Assembly (NCBI GenBank): GCA_015478675.1
Contig: JADMIH010000091.1
Span: forward strand, 1-15,717
DNA: 15,717 bases
From: Chloroflexota bacterium
GTDB lineage: Bacteria > Chloroflexota > Chloroflexia > QHBQ01 > JADMIH01
Reading direction: 5' to 3'
In this document: in pieces, positions 1-6,512 of the stretch
How the letters are laid out: the number at the start of each line of letters is the position of its first letter
How positions within the stretch are numbered: the first letter of the stretch is position 1
The notes under the pieces: generated by a model
The model's input: the letters and a program-made list of their open reading frames with translations, nothing else
Database searches by the model: none
Told to the model about the DNA's origin: nothing
Made by a program: the position numbers and the translations under genes

Positions 1-3000
1 CGGGGGCTGCTGCTCGACCCGGAAGCCCAGGTAGAAGCACGCAAGCGGTACATGGACTATTACTCCACTATGAGGCTGCGCAACCTGGCGGCGCGCCGGC
101 GAGGTACACGCCACGCCGACCTCTTCCAGGGCTTACGCCTCGTCATGGAGCAGTTGGGGAGCGACAACGGCTGCCCGGCCCTTGCCCTGCCTGCCCTCGA
201 CAGCTTCCTCTTCCTCAACGGCGGCAACGGCGCGATGCCCGACCTGGAAGGGTGCGAGCTAGCCAACGGCGACCTGCTGGGAGCGGTGCGCGAGCTTGCC
301 TACACGGTGGACGCCAACACCCTGCGCCCTGTTGACTACCGCAACATTGGCTCGGAGGAGCTGGGCTCGGTCTATGAGAGCCTGCTGGAGCTGCACCCTG
401 AGCTGAACGCGGGCGCCGGCACTTTCTCGCTCAAGACGGTGAGCGGCAGCGAGCGCAAGACTACCGGCTCGTACTACACGCCCACCAGCTTGATCACGTC
501 GCTGCTCGACTCCGCCCTCGACCCTGTGCTGGACGAAGCCGTGAGGGGCACGACCCTCCAACCTACCCTCACCCCCAACCCCTCTCCCATGAAGGGAGAG
601 GGGAGTCAGGCCAGGAGTAACACGGAGCGACTCCCCTCCCCCCTCGTGGGGGAGGGGTTGGGGGTGAGGGGAGCAGAAGAGCGCATCCTCGATCTGAAGG
701 TGTGCGACCCCGCTTGCGGCAGCGGCCACTTCCTGATAGCCGCCGCCCACCGTATCGCCAAGCGGCTGGCGGCTGTGCGTACGGGCGACGACGAGCCTTC
801 GCCGGCGGCCACCCGCAAGGCTCTGCGCGACGTGATAGGGCGCTGCATTTTTGGGGTAGACCTCAACCCGATGGCGGTGGAGCTATGCAAAGTCTCCCTC
901 TGGATGGAGGCGCTGGAGCCGGGCAAGCCCCTCTCCTTCCTGGACCACCATATCCAGCACGGTAACTCGCTGCTGGGCGCTACCCCGCGCCTGCTGAAGG
1001 AGGGCATCCCCGACGAGGCCTTCGAGCCGATAGAGGGCGACGACAAGGTGGTTTGCTCGGAGTACAAGAAGAAGAACAAGCAAGAGCGCGCCGGCCAGAT
1101 GAGACTGCTCGGCTTCGATATGGAGGAGCCATTCGAGCAGTTGGGCGACATCGCTACGTCCATGCTCGACATCGAGAGCTACGCCGACGACACCACGGAC
1201 GACATCCACTTCAAGCAGAAGCTGTACGAAGACCTGGTCAACTCGGCGGCGTACGAGCACATGGCTTTGCTGGCGAACGCCTGGTGCGCGGCTTTCGTGT
1301 GGAAGAAGGTCAAGGATAACTACCCGATAACCGAGGACGAGTTCCGGCGCATACGGGCGAAGGGCACCTACTCCATACCCGGTTGGCGCAAAGAGGAGAT
1401 CGAGCGCCTGGCCACGCAGTATGGCTTCTTCCACTGGCACTTGCAGTTCCCAACCGTCTTCCTTCCACAATCGTCCTCCCACCCCCACGAGGTGGAAGGG
1501 GAGTTGGCTGTCGCTCCCCCTCTCCCTTCATGGGAGAGGGGGCCGGGGGGTGAGGGTGAGCAAGGAAATACCGGGGGTGAGGATCCACAGGCAGGCTGGG
1601 TGGGTGGCTTTGACGTGGTGCTGGGCAACCCACCTTGGGAGCACACTGAGCTAAAGGAGAAAGAATGGTTTGCTGCGCGCCGTCCTGACATTGCTAATGC
1701 TCAAACCGGAGCACAACGCAAGCGGCTGATAGAGGGCCTGAGGACCGAGGACCCAGCCTTGTACGCAGCCTTTACCGTTGAATTGCGGTTCCACAACGGC
1801 GTCAGCCATTTCATCGGAAATAGTGGCCGATATCCCTTATGTGGCCGTGGCCGTATCAACACCTACGCCGTGTTCGCGGAGACATTCCGACTTGTGCTTT
1901 CCTCAACTGGTAGGACCGGGATTATCGTGCCATCAGGCATAGCCACCGACGATACCACCAAGTTCTTCTTTCAGGACTTGATGGACACTGGCTCCCTCGC
2001 CAGCCTGTACGACTTTGAGAACCGGGAAGCTCTGTTCCCTGGTGTCCACCGCAGTTATAAGTTCTGCCTGCTGACCATGTCGGGCACGGCCCTCACCCCC
2101 AACCCCCTCTCCCACAAGGGGAGAGGGGGCTTTACTCCTGCTGACTATCAGGGATACAGCTCTCCTCCCATGAAGGGAGAAGGGGGCACGAAATTGGGAC
2201 TCCCCTCCCCCACGAGGGGGGAGGGGCCGGGGGTGAGGGGAAAGGGTGCGGAGTTCGTCTTCTTCGCACTGCGGACGGAGCACCTCCAGGATGAAGAGCG
2301 GCGCTTCACCCTCTCAGCCGAGGACATAGCCCTCCTCAACCCCAACACTCGCACCTGCCCCATCTTCCGCTCCAGGCGCGACGCCGAGCTAACGAAGGCG
2401 ATATACCGCCGTGTGCCGGTGCTGATAAGGGAAGGGCCGGAGGGATATGAGCAGAACCCCTGGGGAATCAACTTCAAGCAGGGGTTGTTCAACATGACCA
2501 GCGACTCCGGCCTCTTTCGCACCCGAGAACAGTTGGAGGCGGAAGGGTGGTTGTTGGAAGGGAATGTGTTTTACCCTCAGCCTCGGCCCCTCACCCCCAA
2601 CCCCTCCCCCACGAGGGGGGAGGAGAGCGAGGCCGGGAGCGAGAGCGAGGCCGGGAGCGAGAGCGAGGTCGGGAGCGAGAGCGAGGTCGGGAGCGAGAGC
2701 GAGGTCGGGAGCGAGAGCGAGGCCGAGACCCCCCTCCCCCCTCGTGGGGGAGGGGCCGGGGGTGAGGGGCGTCACGTCGGGGGTGAGGGGCGTCACGTCG
2801 AGGGTGAGGGGCATGACGTCGAGGGTGAGGGGCATGACGTCGAGAGCGACACCTATGAGCACTGGAAGATCCCGCCCTTGTTGGCCCAGCAGATGAGGCA
2901 GCTTGCGCGTGAGTTCCGCAAGGTGCCTACACCCAGCGAGGCCATCTTGTGGCAGGCTCTGCGCGGCCACGCGCTCGATGGGCGCAAGTTTCGCCGCCAG

Positions 3001-4497
3001 CAACCTGTAGGCCCGTTCGTGGTGGACTTCTACTGTCCGCAGGAACGGCTTATTGTGGAGGTAGATGGCGCTGTTCACGAGGATCCCGCGCAGGCCGCGA
3101 ACGACCAAGCGAGACAGCAACTTATCGAGTCGCTGGGCCTATGCTTCGCACGCATACCCGCTCACCTGATAGAGACTAACCTGCCCGCCGCGTTAGAGCG
3201 CATCCGCGCCGCCTTTATTACCCCCACCCCCGACGTGACGCCCCTCACCCCCGGCCCCTCTCCCACGAGGGGAGAGGGGAGTCGGAGTCTGCTCTTGCCC
3301 ACCATGAAGGGAGAGGGAGGCAAGAGACTCCCCTCCCCCCTCGTGGGAGAGGGGCCGGGGGTGGGGGCAGTCTACCTCCCCCTTTACGAAGCCAAGATGA
3401 TCCACCACTTCACCCACCGCTGGGCCACCTACGCGACAGCCCCCCTCTCCCTTCATGGGAGAGGGGTTGGGGGTGAGGGCCAATCCACCCGCGACACCAC
3501 CCCCGCCGAGCTAGCCGACCCCAACTTCGTCGTCCTGCCCCGCTACTGGGTCCCCGCCGCCGAGGTTGAAGCGCGGTTGGCAGGCAGGTGGGATAGAGGC
3601 TGGCTGCTCGGCTTCCGTGATATCACCAACACCACCAATGAGCGTACAGTTATATCCAGCGTGCTGCCGAGGGTGGGGGTGGGGCACAAGCTCCCTTTGG
3701 CACTACCGAATGTGCCCACTGCACACGCACTCTGCTTCCTTGCCTGTCTAGATTCGCTCGCGCTCGATTACGTTGCACGGCAAAAGCTAGGTGGTACGTC
3801 CCTCACATACTTCATTCTGAAACAACTCCCTGTCCTCCCACCCTCTATTTACCACAACCTCGCCCCCTGGCAGCCCGGCCAAACGTTACGCGATTGGATA
3901 CTCCCCCGCGTACTCGAACTCACCTACACGGCCTGGGATCTGGAGCCGTTCGCCAGAGACTGCGGCTACGTGATGCGCCCTCACCCCCAACCCCTCTCCC
4001 ATGAAGGGAGAGGGGAGTCGGAGTCTGCTCTTGCCCACCATGAAGGGAGAGAGAGGCAAGAGGCTCCCCTCCCCCCTCGTGGGGGAGGGGTTGGGGGTGA
4101 GGGGCGTCACGTCGGGGGTGAGGGGCGTCACGTCGGGGGTGAGGGGCGTCAGCCCTGGGGTGAGGGCGACGCAGACGCAACCCCGCCTCCCTTCCACTGG
4201 GACGAGGAGCGCCGCTTCCTGCTGCGCTGCGAGCTTGACGCCGCCTACTTCCACCTCTACGGCATCGGCATGGACGATGTGGACTACATCATGGAGACCT
4301 TCCCCATCGTCAAGCGCAAGGACGAAGCGCGGCACGGCGAGTACCGCACCAAGCGCGTCATTCTAGAGATATACGACGCCATGCAGCAGGCGGCCGAGAC
4401 GGGCCAGCCCTACCAGACGCTGCTCGACCCCCCGCCTGCCATGGGCGCAAAGTTGTTGCCACCATTGGCCAGCAGCCAGGGCCGTCCGGTGACGTAA
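1..4497 (+). CDS. Eco57I/PglX-like N6-adenine DNA methyltransferase (5' truncated by window) with inserted DUF559 domain
   Basis: The frame is open from base 1; the ATG at 52 has no ribosome binding site, so the true start lies upstream. The product should transfer methyl groups from S-adenosylmethionine to adenine N6 in DNA, as part of a restriction or phage-defence system. Visible signatures are RPVDYRNIGSEELGSVYESL (about 340-400), methylase motif I DPACGSGHF (706-732), the FGVDLNPMAVELCK helix (about 850-892), catalytic motif IV NPPW (1627-1638) and a target-recognition-like part including YLPLYEAKMIHHFTHRW (about 3370-3425). Seven blocks of GC-rich palindromic repeat are read in frame, each placed between conserved segments. 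A DUF559 nuclease domain lies at about 2854-3216. Roughly 30% of the product is insert. No frameshift or stop is seen, so it may still work. The family is clear; type IIG, BREX PglX or DISARM-type methylase cannot be told apart without upstream genes. Confidence 0.88.
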   Translation, partial: RGLLLDPEAQVEARKRYMDYYSTMRLRNLAARRRGTRHADLFQGLRLVMEQLGSDNGCPALALPALDSFLFLNGGNGAMPDLEGCELANGDLLGAVRELAYTVDANTLRPVDYRNIGSEELGSVYESLLELHPELNAGAGTFSLKTVSGSERKTTGSYYTPTSLITSLLDSALDPVLDEAVRGTTLQPTLTPNPSPMKGEGSQARSNTERLPSPLVGEGLGVRGAEERILDLKVCDPACGSGHFLIAAAHRIAKRLAAVRTGDDEPSPAATRKALRDVIGRCIFGVDLNPMAVELCKVSLWMEALEPGKPLSFLDHHIQHGNSLLGATPRLLKEGIPDEAFEPIEGDDKVVCSEYKKKNKQERAGQMRLLGFDMEEPFEQLGDIATSMLDIESYADDTTDDIHFKQKLYEDLVNSAAYEHMALLANAWCAAFVWKKVKDNYPITEDEFRRIRAKGTYSIPGWRKEEIERLATQYGFFHWHLQFPTVFLPQSSSHPHEVEGELAVAPPLPSWERGPGGEGEQGNTGGEDPQAGWVGGFDVVLGNPPWEHTELKEKEWFAARRPDIANAQTGAQRKRLIEGLRTEDPALYAAFTVELRFHNGVSHFIGNSGRYPLCGRGRINTYAVFAETFRLVLSSTGRTGIIVPSGIATDDTTKFFFQDLMDTGSLASLYDFENREALFPGVHRSYKFCLLTMSGTALTPNPLSHKGRGGFTPADYQGYSSPPMKGEGGTKLGLPSPTRGEGPGVRGKGAEFVFFALRTEHLQDEERRFTLSAEDIALLNPNTRTCPIFRSRRDAELTKAIYRRVPVLIREGPEGYEQNPWGINFKQGLFNMTSDSGLFRTREQLEAEGWLLEGNVFYPQPRPLTPNPSPTRGEESEAGSESEAGSESEVGSESEVGSESEVGSESEAETPLPPRGGGAGGEGRHVGGEGRHVEGEGHDVEGEGHDVESDTYEHWKIPPLLAQQMRQLAREFRKVPTPSEAILWQALRGHALDGRKFRRQQPVGPFVVDFYCPQERLIVEVDGAVHEDPAQAANDQARQQLIESLGLCFARIPAHLIETNLPAALERIRAAFITPTPDVTPLTPGPSPTRGEGSRSLLLPTMKGEGGKRLPSPLVGEGPGVGAVYLPLYEAKMIHHFTHRWATYATAPLSLHGRGVGGEGQSTRDTTPAELADPNFVVLPRYWVPAAEVEARLAGRWDRGWLLGFRDITNTTNERTVISSVLPRVGVGHKLPLALPNVPTAHALCFLACLDSLALDYVARQKLGGTSLTYFILKQLPVLPPSIYHNLAPWQPGQTLRDWILPRVLELTYTAWDLEPFARDCGYVMRPHPQPLSHEGRGESESALAHHEGRERQEAPLPPRGGGVGGEGRHVGGEGRHVGGEGRQPWGEGDADATPPPFHWDEERRFLLRCELDAAYFHLYGIGMDDVDYIMETFPIVKRKDEARHGEYRTKRVILEIYDAMQQAAETGQPYQTLLDPPPAMGAKLLPPLASSQGRPVT
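566..670. repeat. Palindromic GC-rich element, copy 1 (105 bp)
   Basis: The ends are perfect inverted repeats of 18 bp (566-583 against 653-670, CCCTCACCCCCAACCCCT). Inside are two hairpins of 10-bp stem: CCCCTCTCCC-ATGAA-GGGAGAGGGG and CCCCTCCCCC-CTCGT-GGGGGAGGGG. The pairing sequences GAGTC and GACTC flank the spacer. It is 35 codons long, is read as LTPNPSPMKGEG...PSPLVGEGLGVRG, and sits just before methylase motif I. Confidence 0.9.
1475..1582. repeat. Palindromic GC-rich element, copy 2 (degenerate)
   Basis: One intact hairpin, CCCCCTCTCCC-TTCAT-GGGAGAGGGGG (1516-1542), is followed by the typical GGGGGGTGAGGG end. The left half (CCTCCCACCCCCACGAGGTGG...) is diverged, and a partial GGGGGTGAGG end copy follows at about 1573-1582. 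It is read as PPLPSWERGPGGEGE and lies just before the motif IV segment GGFDVVLGNPPW. Confidence 0.8.
2090..2239. repeat. Palindromic GC-rich element, copy 3 (150 bp)
   Basis: The left end CCCTCACCCCCAACCCCC (from 2090) pairs with the right end GGGGCCGGGGGTGAGGG (to 2239). Three hairpin cores are present: CCCTCTCCC-ACAAG-type at 2105-2129, a diverged one at 2161-2186, and one at 2199-2226. The length is 50 codons, so the frame is kept. Confidence 0.85.
2588..2768. repeat. Palindromic GC-rich element, copy 4, left of the DUF559 domain
   Basis: The left end CCCTCACCCCCAACCCCTCC starts at 2588 and the right end GGGGCCGGGGGTGAGGG finishes at 2768, enclosing the hairpin CCCCTCCCCC-CTCGT-GGGGGAGGGG. 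The centre has been replaced or expanded by an 18-bp tandem repeat (2623-2730). At 181 bp it is not a multiple of three, so its two ends are read in different frames. Confidence 0.85.
2623..2730. repeat. 18-bp tandem repeat, six units, inside element copy 4
   Basis: The unit GAGAGCGAGGCCGGGAGC repeats six times without gaps, with C/T variation at one position and a diverged last unit. It encodes ESEAGS or ESEVGS, a strongly acidic serine-rich linker of 36 residues. Confidence 0.95.
2758..2841. repeat. 21-bp tandem repeat, four units, at the right end of element copy 4
   Basis: Four units of 21 bp, each containing GGTGAGGGGC followed by GTCACGTC (units 1-2) or ATGACGTC (units 3-4), continue directly from the element end. 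They encode GEGRHVG or GEGHDVE. The last unit abuts the DUF559 segment. One copy of the same unit appears in inverted orientation at 3232-3252, on the other side of DUF559. Confidence 0.95.
2854..3216 (+). other. DUF559 endonuclease-like domain inserted within the methyltransferase
   Basis: About 120 residues in the reading frame of the methyltransferase match the DUF559 (Vsr/restriction-endonuclease fold) pattern: YEHWKIPPLL, LAREFRKVPTPSEAILWQAL, KFRRQQPVGPFVVDFYC, RLIVEVDGAVH and a tail with D..R...L..LGL.FAR. Likely active-site residues are the Asp at 3025 (VVDFYC) and Glu3058-x-Asp3064 (EVDG). DUF559 proteins are normally free-standing, about 110-130 aa long, and this copy seems complete from its usual N-terminal IPP segment to its final helix. 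It sits where ordinary members of the methylase family run from the NVF-type segment straight to YLPLYE. Its role here is unknown; it could give the methyltransferase a cleavage activity or be a silent passenger. Confidence 0.8.
3232..3367. repeat. Palindromic GC-rich element, copy 5 (126 bp) with inverted 21-bp unit, right of the DUF559 domain
   Basis: An inverted single copy of the 21-bp unit (GACGTGACGCCCC..., 3232-3252) leads into an element at 3242-3367. Its 23-bp ends (3242-3264 and 3345-3367) are inverted repeats with one mismatch. The interior (GAGTCGGAGTCTGCTCTTGCC...GGCAAGAG) is almost identical to copy 7, which points to recent shared origin. It is read as LTPGPSPTRGEG...PSPLVGEGPGVG. 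Confidence 0.92.
3440..3479. repeat. Palindromic GC-rich element, copy 6 (half element)
   Basis: A single hairpin CCCCTCTCCC-TTCAT-GGGAGAGGGG (3442-3466) is followed by the right end GGTTGGGGGTGAGGG. The left half is missing. It is read as PPLSLHGRGVGGEG. Confidence 0.85.
3978..4103. repeat. Palindromic GC-rich element, copy 7 (126 bp)
   Basis: Its 23-bp ends (3978-4000 and 4081-4103) are inverted repeats with one mismatch. Length and interior match copy 5, but it is read in a different frame (PHPQPLSHEGRGES...PLPPRGGGVGGEG). So the same DNA is tolerated in two reading frames of one gene. Confidence 0.92.
4093..4170. repeat. 21-bp tandem repeat, about 3.5 units, at the right end of copy 7
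   Basis: Units at 4093-4113 and 4114-4134 are identical to the units beside copy 4; a third (4135-4155) diverges at its end, and a degenerate part follows. They encode GEGRHVG. This is the second array of the same unit grown from the same end of the element. Confidence 0.93.
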
Positions 4498-5198
4498 AGA
4501 AGCAGGGCGAGGCGCAATTCGTTGGGGGTGACGGCGCAGGTTGGTTCGGTAAAAGTCCTGTAACGATCACCGGTGCAACAGCTCCTGCCGCCACAGTACG
4601 ACCGCCAGGGCTCCACGCCACGCCGTCAACGCCCCGGCTGTGGCCCTTCAGCGTGCTAAAAATGGACGGTCACAAGCGTGATGCCTCTTCTCTTCTCTTA
4701 GCTCGAACAGCCACCACCCTCATCAACCAACCCCTGGCGCTCATGGGCCTTCTTAATTCGTCTGCCGCATAAGCCCTTGCGTCATCGGAGAGCGCAACAA
4801 AAAGCGGTCCTGATGAGGGCCGCTTTTTGCTTCGTGTGAGGTAGCACGTGGCCTCACAGGGCCATCGGAGAAGAGATGAACAGTGGGGTCAAAGCGCTAG
4901 AGCTTCGCTATATATGACTTGTATTCACTCTGCTGTCGTTAGATTTATATCTTACGAGCTACAAAGGTAGTATAGCAATGCTTGTGCCAGCTTCACAATC
5001 GGCCATTGGTCGTATATTGGGGGGTACCTTTTACGGCGCGACGTGTAGCGATAGAAAGTGTTCGCGCTCAAGGGGTTAACGATGGCACGTATATTGCATT
5101 TCATTAATAAGTGGTGCGCTTCGGGCGTATCACAGAGCTATCAGAAGCGTGCAAAGGCCGGAGAGGCCAGCCTGCCACAACACAAAGGAGTGACACCA
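4498..5198. other. Non-coding stretch downstream of the methyltransferase
   Basis: No convincing gene is visible. A rho-independent terminator lies at 4799-4828. A short segment near 4570-4640 has weak resemblance to the cysteine-rich start of some insertion-sequence transposases, but it is too broken to call. The last 300 bases are less GC-rich and must hold the promoter of the small gene at 5199; no clear -35/-10 pair could be chosen. Confidence 0.5.
4799..4828 (+). terminator. Rho-independent terminator
   Basis: AAAAAGCGGTCC-TGATGA-GGGCCGCTTTTT forms a 12-bp stem with one G-T pair. It has an A run on one side and a T run on the other, so it could act on both strands. It lies 300 bp after the methyltransferase stop codon and is probably the end of that transcript. 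Confidence 0.8.
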
Positions 5199-5390
5199 AT
5201 GAACAACGATACCAGTAGCACGAAACACAACGTTGAGCATGATGCCAACAACGCCGAGCATAATGCGGAGCACGCGGGGCACAATGTCAAAGAGGGCGCT
5301 GAGAAGGCCGGAGACCGCATCAAAGAGGGAGCTCACAACCTCGGTGACAAAGCTAAGGAAACTGTAAACGACGTGAAGCGCAACAGCTAG
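5199..5390 (+). CDS. Small hydrophilic LEA-like protein (63 aa)
   Basis: The start at 5199 has an excellent ribosome binding site, AAAGGAG at 5184-5190, 8 bases upstream. A longer reading from the GTG at 5058 has none. The product has no Cys, Trp, Phe, Tyr, Pro or internal Met and is rich in Ala, Glu, Lys, Asn, His, Asp and Gly. The C-terminal half is built of 11-residue repeats (VKEGAEKAGDR, IKEGAHNLGDK, AKETVNDVKRN), the pattern of group 3 LEA and similar stress proteins, which form amphipathic helices on drying or at membranes. The N-terminal half repeats N-A-E-H-like units. It is a single-gene unit closed by a strong terminator. A protective role under desiccation, osmotic or other stress is inferred from composition only. 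A CsbD- or YtxH-like assignment is less likely because their conserved residues are not seen. Confidence 0.75.
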   Translation: MNNDTSSTKHNVEHDANNAEHNAEHAGHNVKEGAEKAGDRIKEGAHNLGDKAKETVNDVKRNS

Positions 5391-5410
5391 CTCACTTTAC
5401 AGGGGTCCTG

Positions 5411-5453
5411 AGAGGCGCGGACAGTCACATGACTGTCCGCGCCTCTTATATTT
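5411..5453 (+). terminator. Rho-independent terminator of the LEA-like gene
   Basis: A perfect 16-bp stem, AGAGGCGCGGACAGTC with loop ACAT and its complement (5411-5446), is followed by TTATATTT. It starts 20 bases after the stop codon. Confidence 0.9.
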
Positions 5454-5600
5454 GGGGCTTAGAATGTGGACGACGTAGCTATATACGACGGAACCGCAAA
5501 GGCTCTAAAGGATAAGGGGCAGAAGCAGAGGTTATCTGGCTGTCCATCGCATATCGCCCGCCGCCGGGACGTTGAGACTAAGGGTGGAGAGAGGCATGGG

Positions 5601-5675
5601 GTGAGGGAGAAAGCCCCCTCTCCCATGACGGGAGAGGGGGTTTGGGGTGAGGGCGGGTGAGGGCGGGTGAGGGTA
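5601..5675. repeat. Solo copy of the palindromic element outside a gene
   Basis: Hairpin CCCCCTCTCCC-ATGAC-GGGAGAGGGGG (5614-5640) is followed by the end TTTGGGGTGAGGG. GGGCGGGTGA-type 10-bp units then repeat about 2.5 times. It belongs to the same family as the copies in the methyltransferase, so the family is not restricted to that gene. Confidence 0.85.
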
Positions 5676-5777
5676 CGTAAGGGTACGCCTCCACAGCTAC
5701 TCCTTCAAGATTGCTACACCTCAACTCTGAACAGTTACGTCGTCCTGCCAATCTAGACGGCTGTCACCCCCTCATGG

Positions 5778-5806
5778 TAATATATAGTTAGCCTAACGAA
5801 CTAACT
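5778..5806 (+). promoter_or_regulatory. Candidate MarR operator overlapping the promoter
   Basis: GTTAG-C-CTAAC (5787-5797) is a perfect palindrome, and AGTTAG (5786-5791) also pairs with CTAACT (5801-5806). The TTAG...CTAA form resembles sites bound by MarR/SlyA regulators. A TAATAT (5778-5783) or TATAGT (5783-5788) -10 element would overlap it. The site lies 44 bases upstream of the regulator start, fitting autoregulation. Confidence 0.5.
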
Positions 5807-5849
5807 GGGAGCTATAGGCGCGTCGCACTTCGCAGAGGAGTTTTCTTTT

Positions 5850-6512
5850 ATGACTGAACAATCGCCAACTCACCATTTTAGCTCTACACCCACTGCAATA
5901 CGAGGCGCTACAGATGTTGTTGGAGGCGCTACAGATGTTGTTGGAGGCGCTACAGATGTTGTTGAAGGCGCTACAGATGTTGTTGAAGGCGCTACAGATG
6001 TTGTTGGAGGCGCTACAGATGTTGTTGAAGGCGCTACAGATGTTGTTGAAGGCGCTACAGATGTTGTTGGAGCCACCGATGCGCTTGGGGTTGCTAACCG
6101 TCTGCGGCCTGTGCTACTCCGCCTCAATCGCTCACTGCGTGGCGAGGCGCACGAGCAGGGTGTTACCAGCACACAGGCGAGCTTACTCGCCGCCATCAAC
6201 CACTCGCCAGGCATCGGGTTGGGAGACCTCGCGGCGCGAGAGCGGATGTGTGCGCCAACGCTGGTGAGTCATATTGACAAGCTGGAGAGCGCGGGGCTTG
6301 TCGAGCGCACGCGCAGCGACCCCAGCGACAGGCGCAGGGTTGGCCTCTGCCTTACGCCGAAGGGCGTGAGGCTGCTGAAAACAGTATGCGAGCGCCGTAC
6401 AGCCTGGCTCGCCACCCGCCTTGCGACCCTCTCACCGGAGGCGCTGGCGTCAATCGCAGCCGCAATCGAGCCGATGCAACAACTCATGCAGCATGAGGAG
6501 CGCCAGGCATGA
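5850..6512 (+). CDS. MarR-family transcriptional regulator with repeat-built N-terminal extension
   Basis: A DNA-binding repressor of the MarR winged-helix family. The core lies at about residues 80-220: RPVLLRLNRSLRGEAHEQGVT, TSTQASLLAAINHSPG, the recognition-helix region CAPTLVSHIDKLESAGLVER and the wing motif DRRRVGLCLTPKG. Members are usually 140-160 aa; this one is 220 aa because the first about 75 residues include eight copies of GATDVVG/E coded by a 21-bp tandem repeat (5904-6071). AGAGGAG at 5834-5840, 9 bases before the ATG, supports this start and means the repeat is translated. The stop codon overlaps the start of the MFS gene (ATGA), so the two are translationally coupled. It most likely represses its own operon until a ligand, perhaps a drug or phenolic compound exported by the partner, is bound. 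Confidence 0.9.
   Translation: MTEQSPTHHFSSTPTAIRGATDVVGGATDVVGGATDVVEGATDVVEGATDVVGGATDVVEGATDVVEGATDVVGATDALGVANRLRPVLLRLNRSLRGEAHEQGVTSTQASLLAAINHSPGIGLGDLAARERMCAPTLVSHIDKLESAGLVERTRSDPSDRRRVGLCLTPKGVRLLKTVCERRTAWLATRLATLSPEALASIAAAIEPMQQLMQHEERQA
5904..6071. repeat. 21-bp tandem repeat, eight units, in the MarR gene
   Basis: Eight gapless units of GGCGCTACAGATGTTGTTG plus GA or AA. Only the penultimate base varies, giving the order G G A A G A A G. Units 3-5 and 6-8 are therefore a 63-bp duplicate. The near identity shows recent expansion by slippage or recombination. Confidence 0.97.

Larger units (their letters stand above)
5454..5849. other. Non-coding stretch before the MarR operon
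   Basis: No gene is supported; a 64-codon open frame at 5466-5660 has no ribosome binding site and runs into a repeat. The stretch contains a solo palindromic element (5601-5675) and the operator candidate of the MarR operon (5778-5806). Confidence 0.6.

Noticed and set aside
259..750. Minus-strand open frame with PHPQPLPHEGGGE-like peptides
   Set aside because: It is the antisense of the methyltransferase. The length comes from the stop-poor palindromic element, and no ribosome binding site or domain is seen. The same holds for other minus-strand frames across 600-4335.
2588..4170. CRISPR array suggested by regular repeats
   Set aside because: Repeats are gapless tandems of 18 and 21 bp or palindromes with no unique spacers, and they are translated within one gene.
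4570..4640. Possible remnant of an insertion-sequence transposase N-terminus (Cys-rich, YDRQGSTPRRQRPGCG)
   Set aside because: The resemblance needs a frame change, no inverted ends or target duplications are visible, and the downstream sequence shows no DDE motifs.
5466..5660. 64-codon open frame
   Set aside because: It lacks a ribosome binding site, runs into the palindromic repeat and matches no known pattern.
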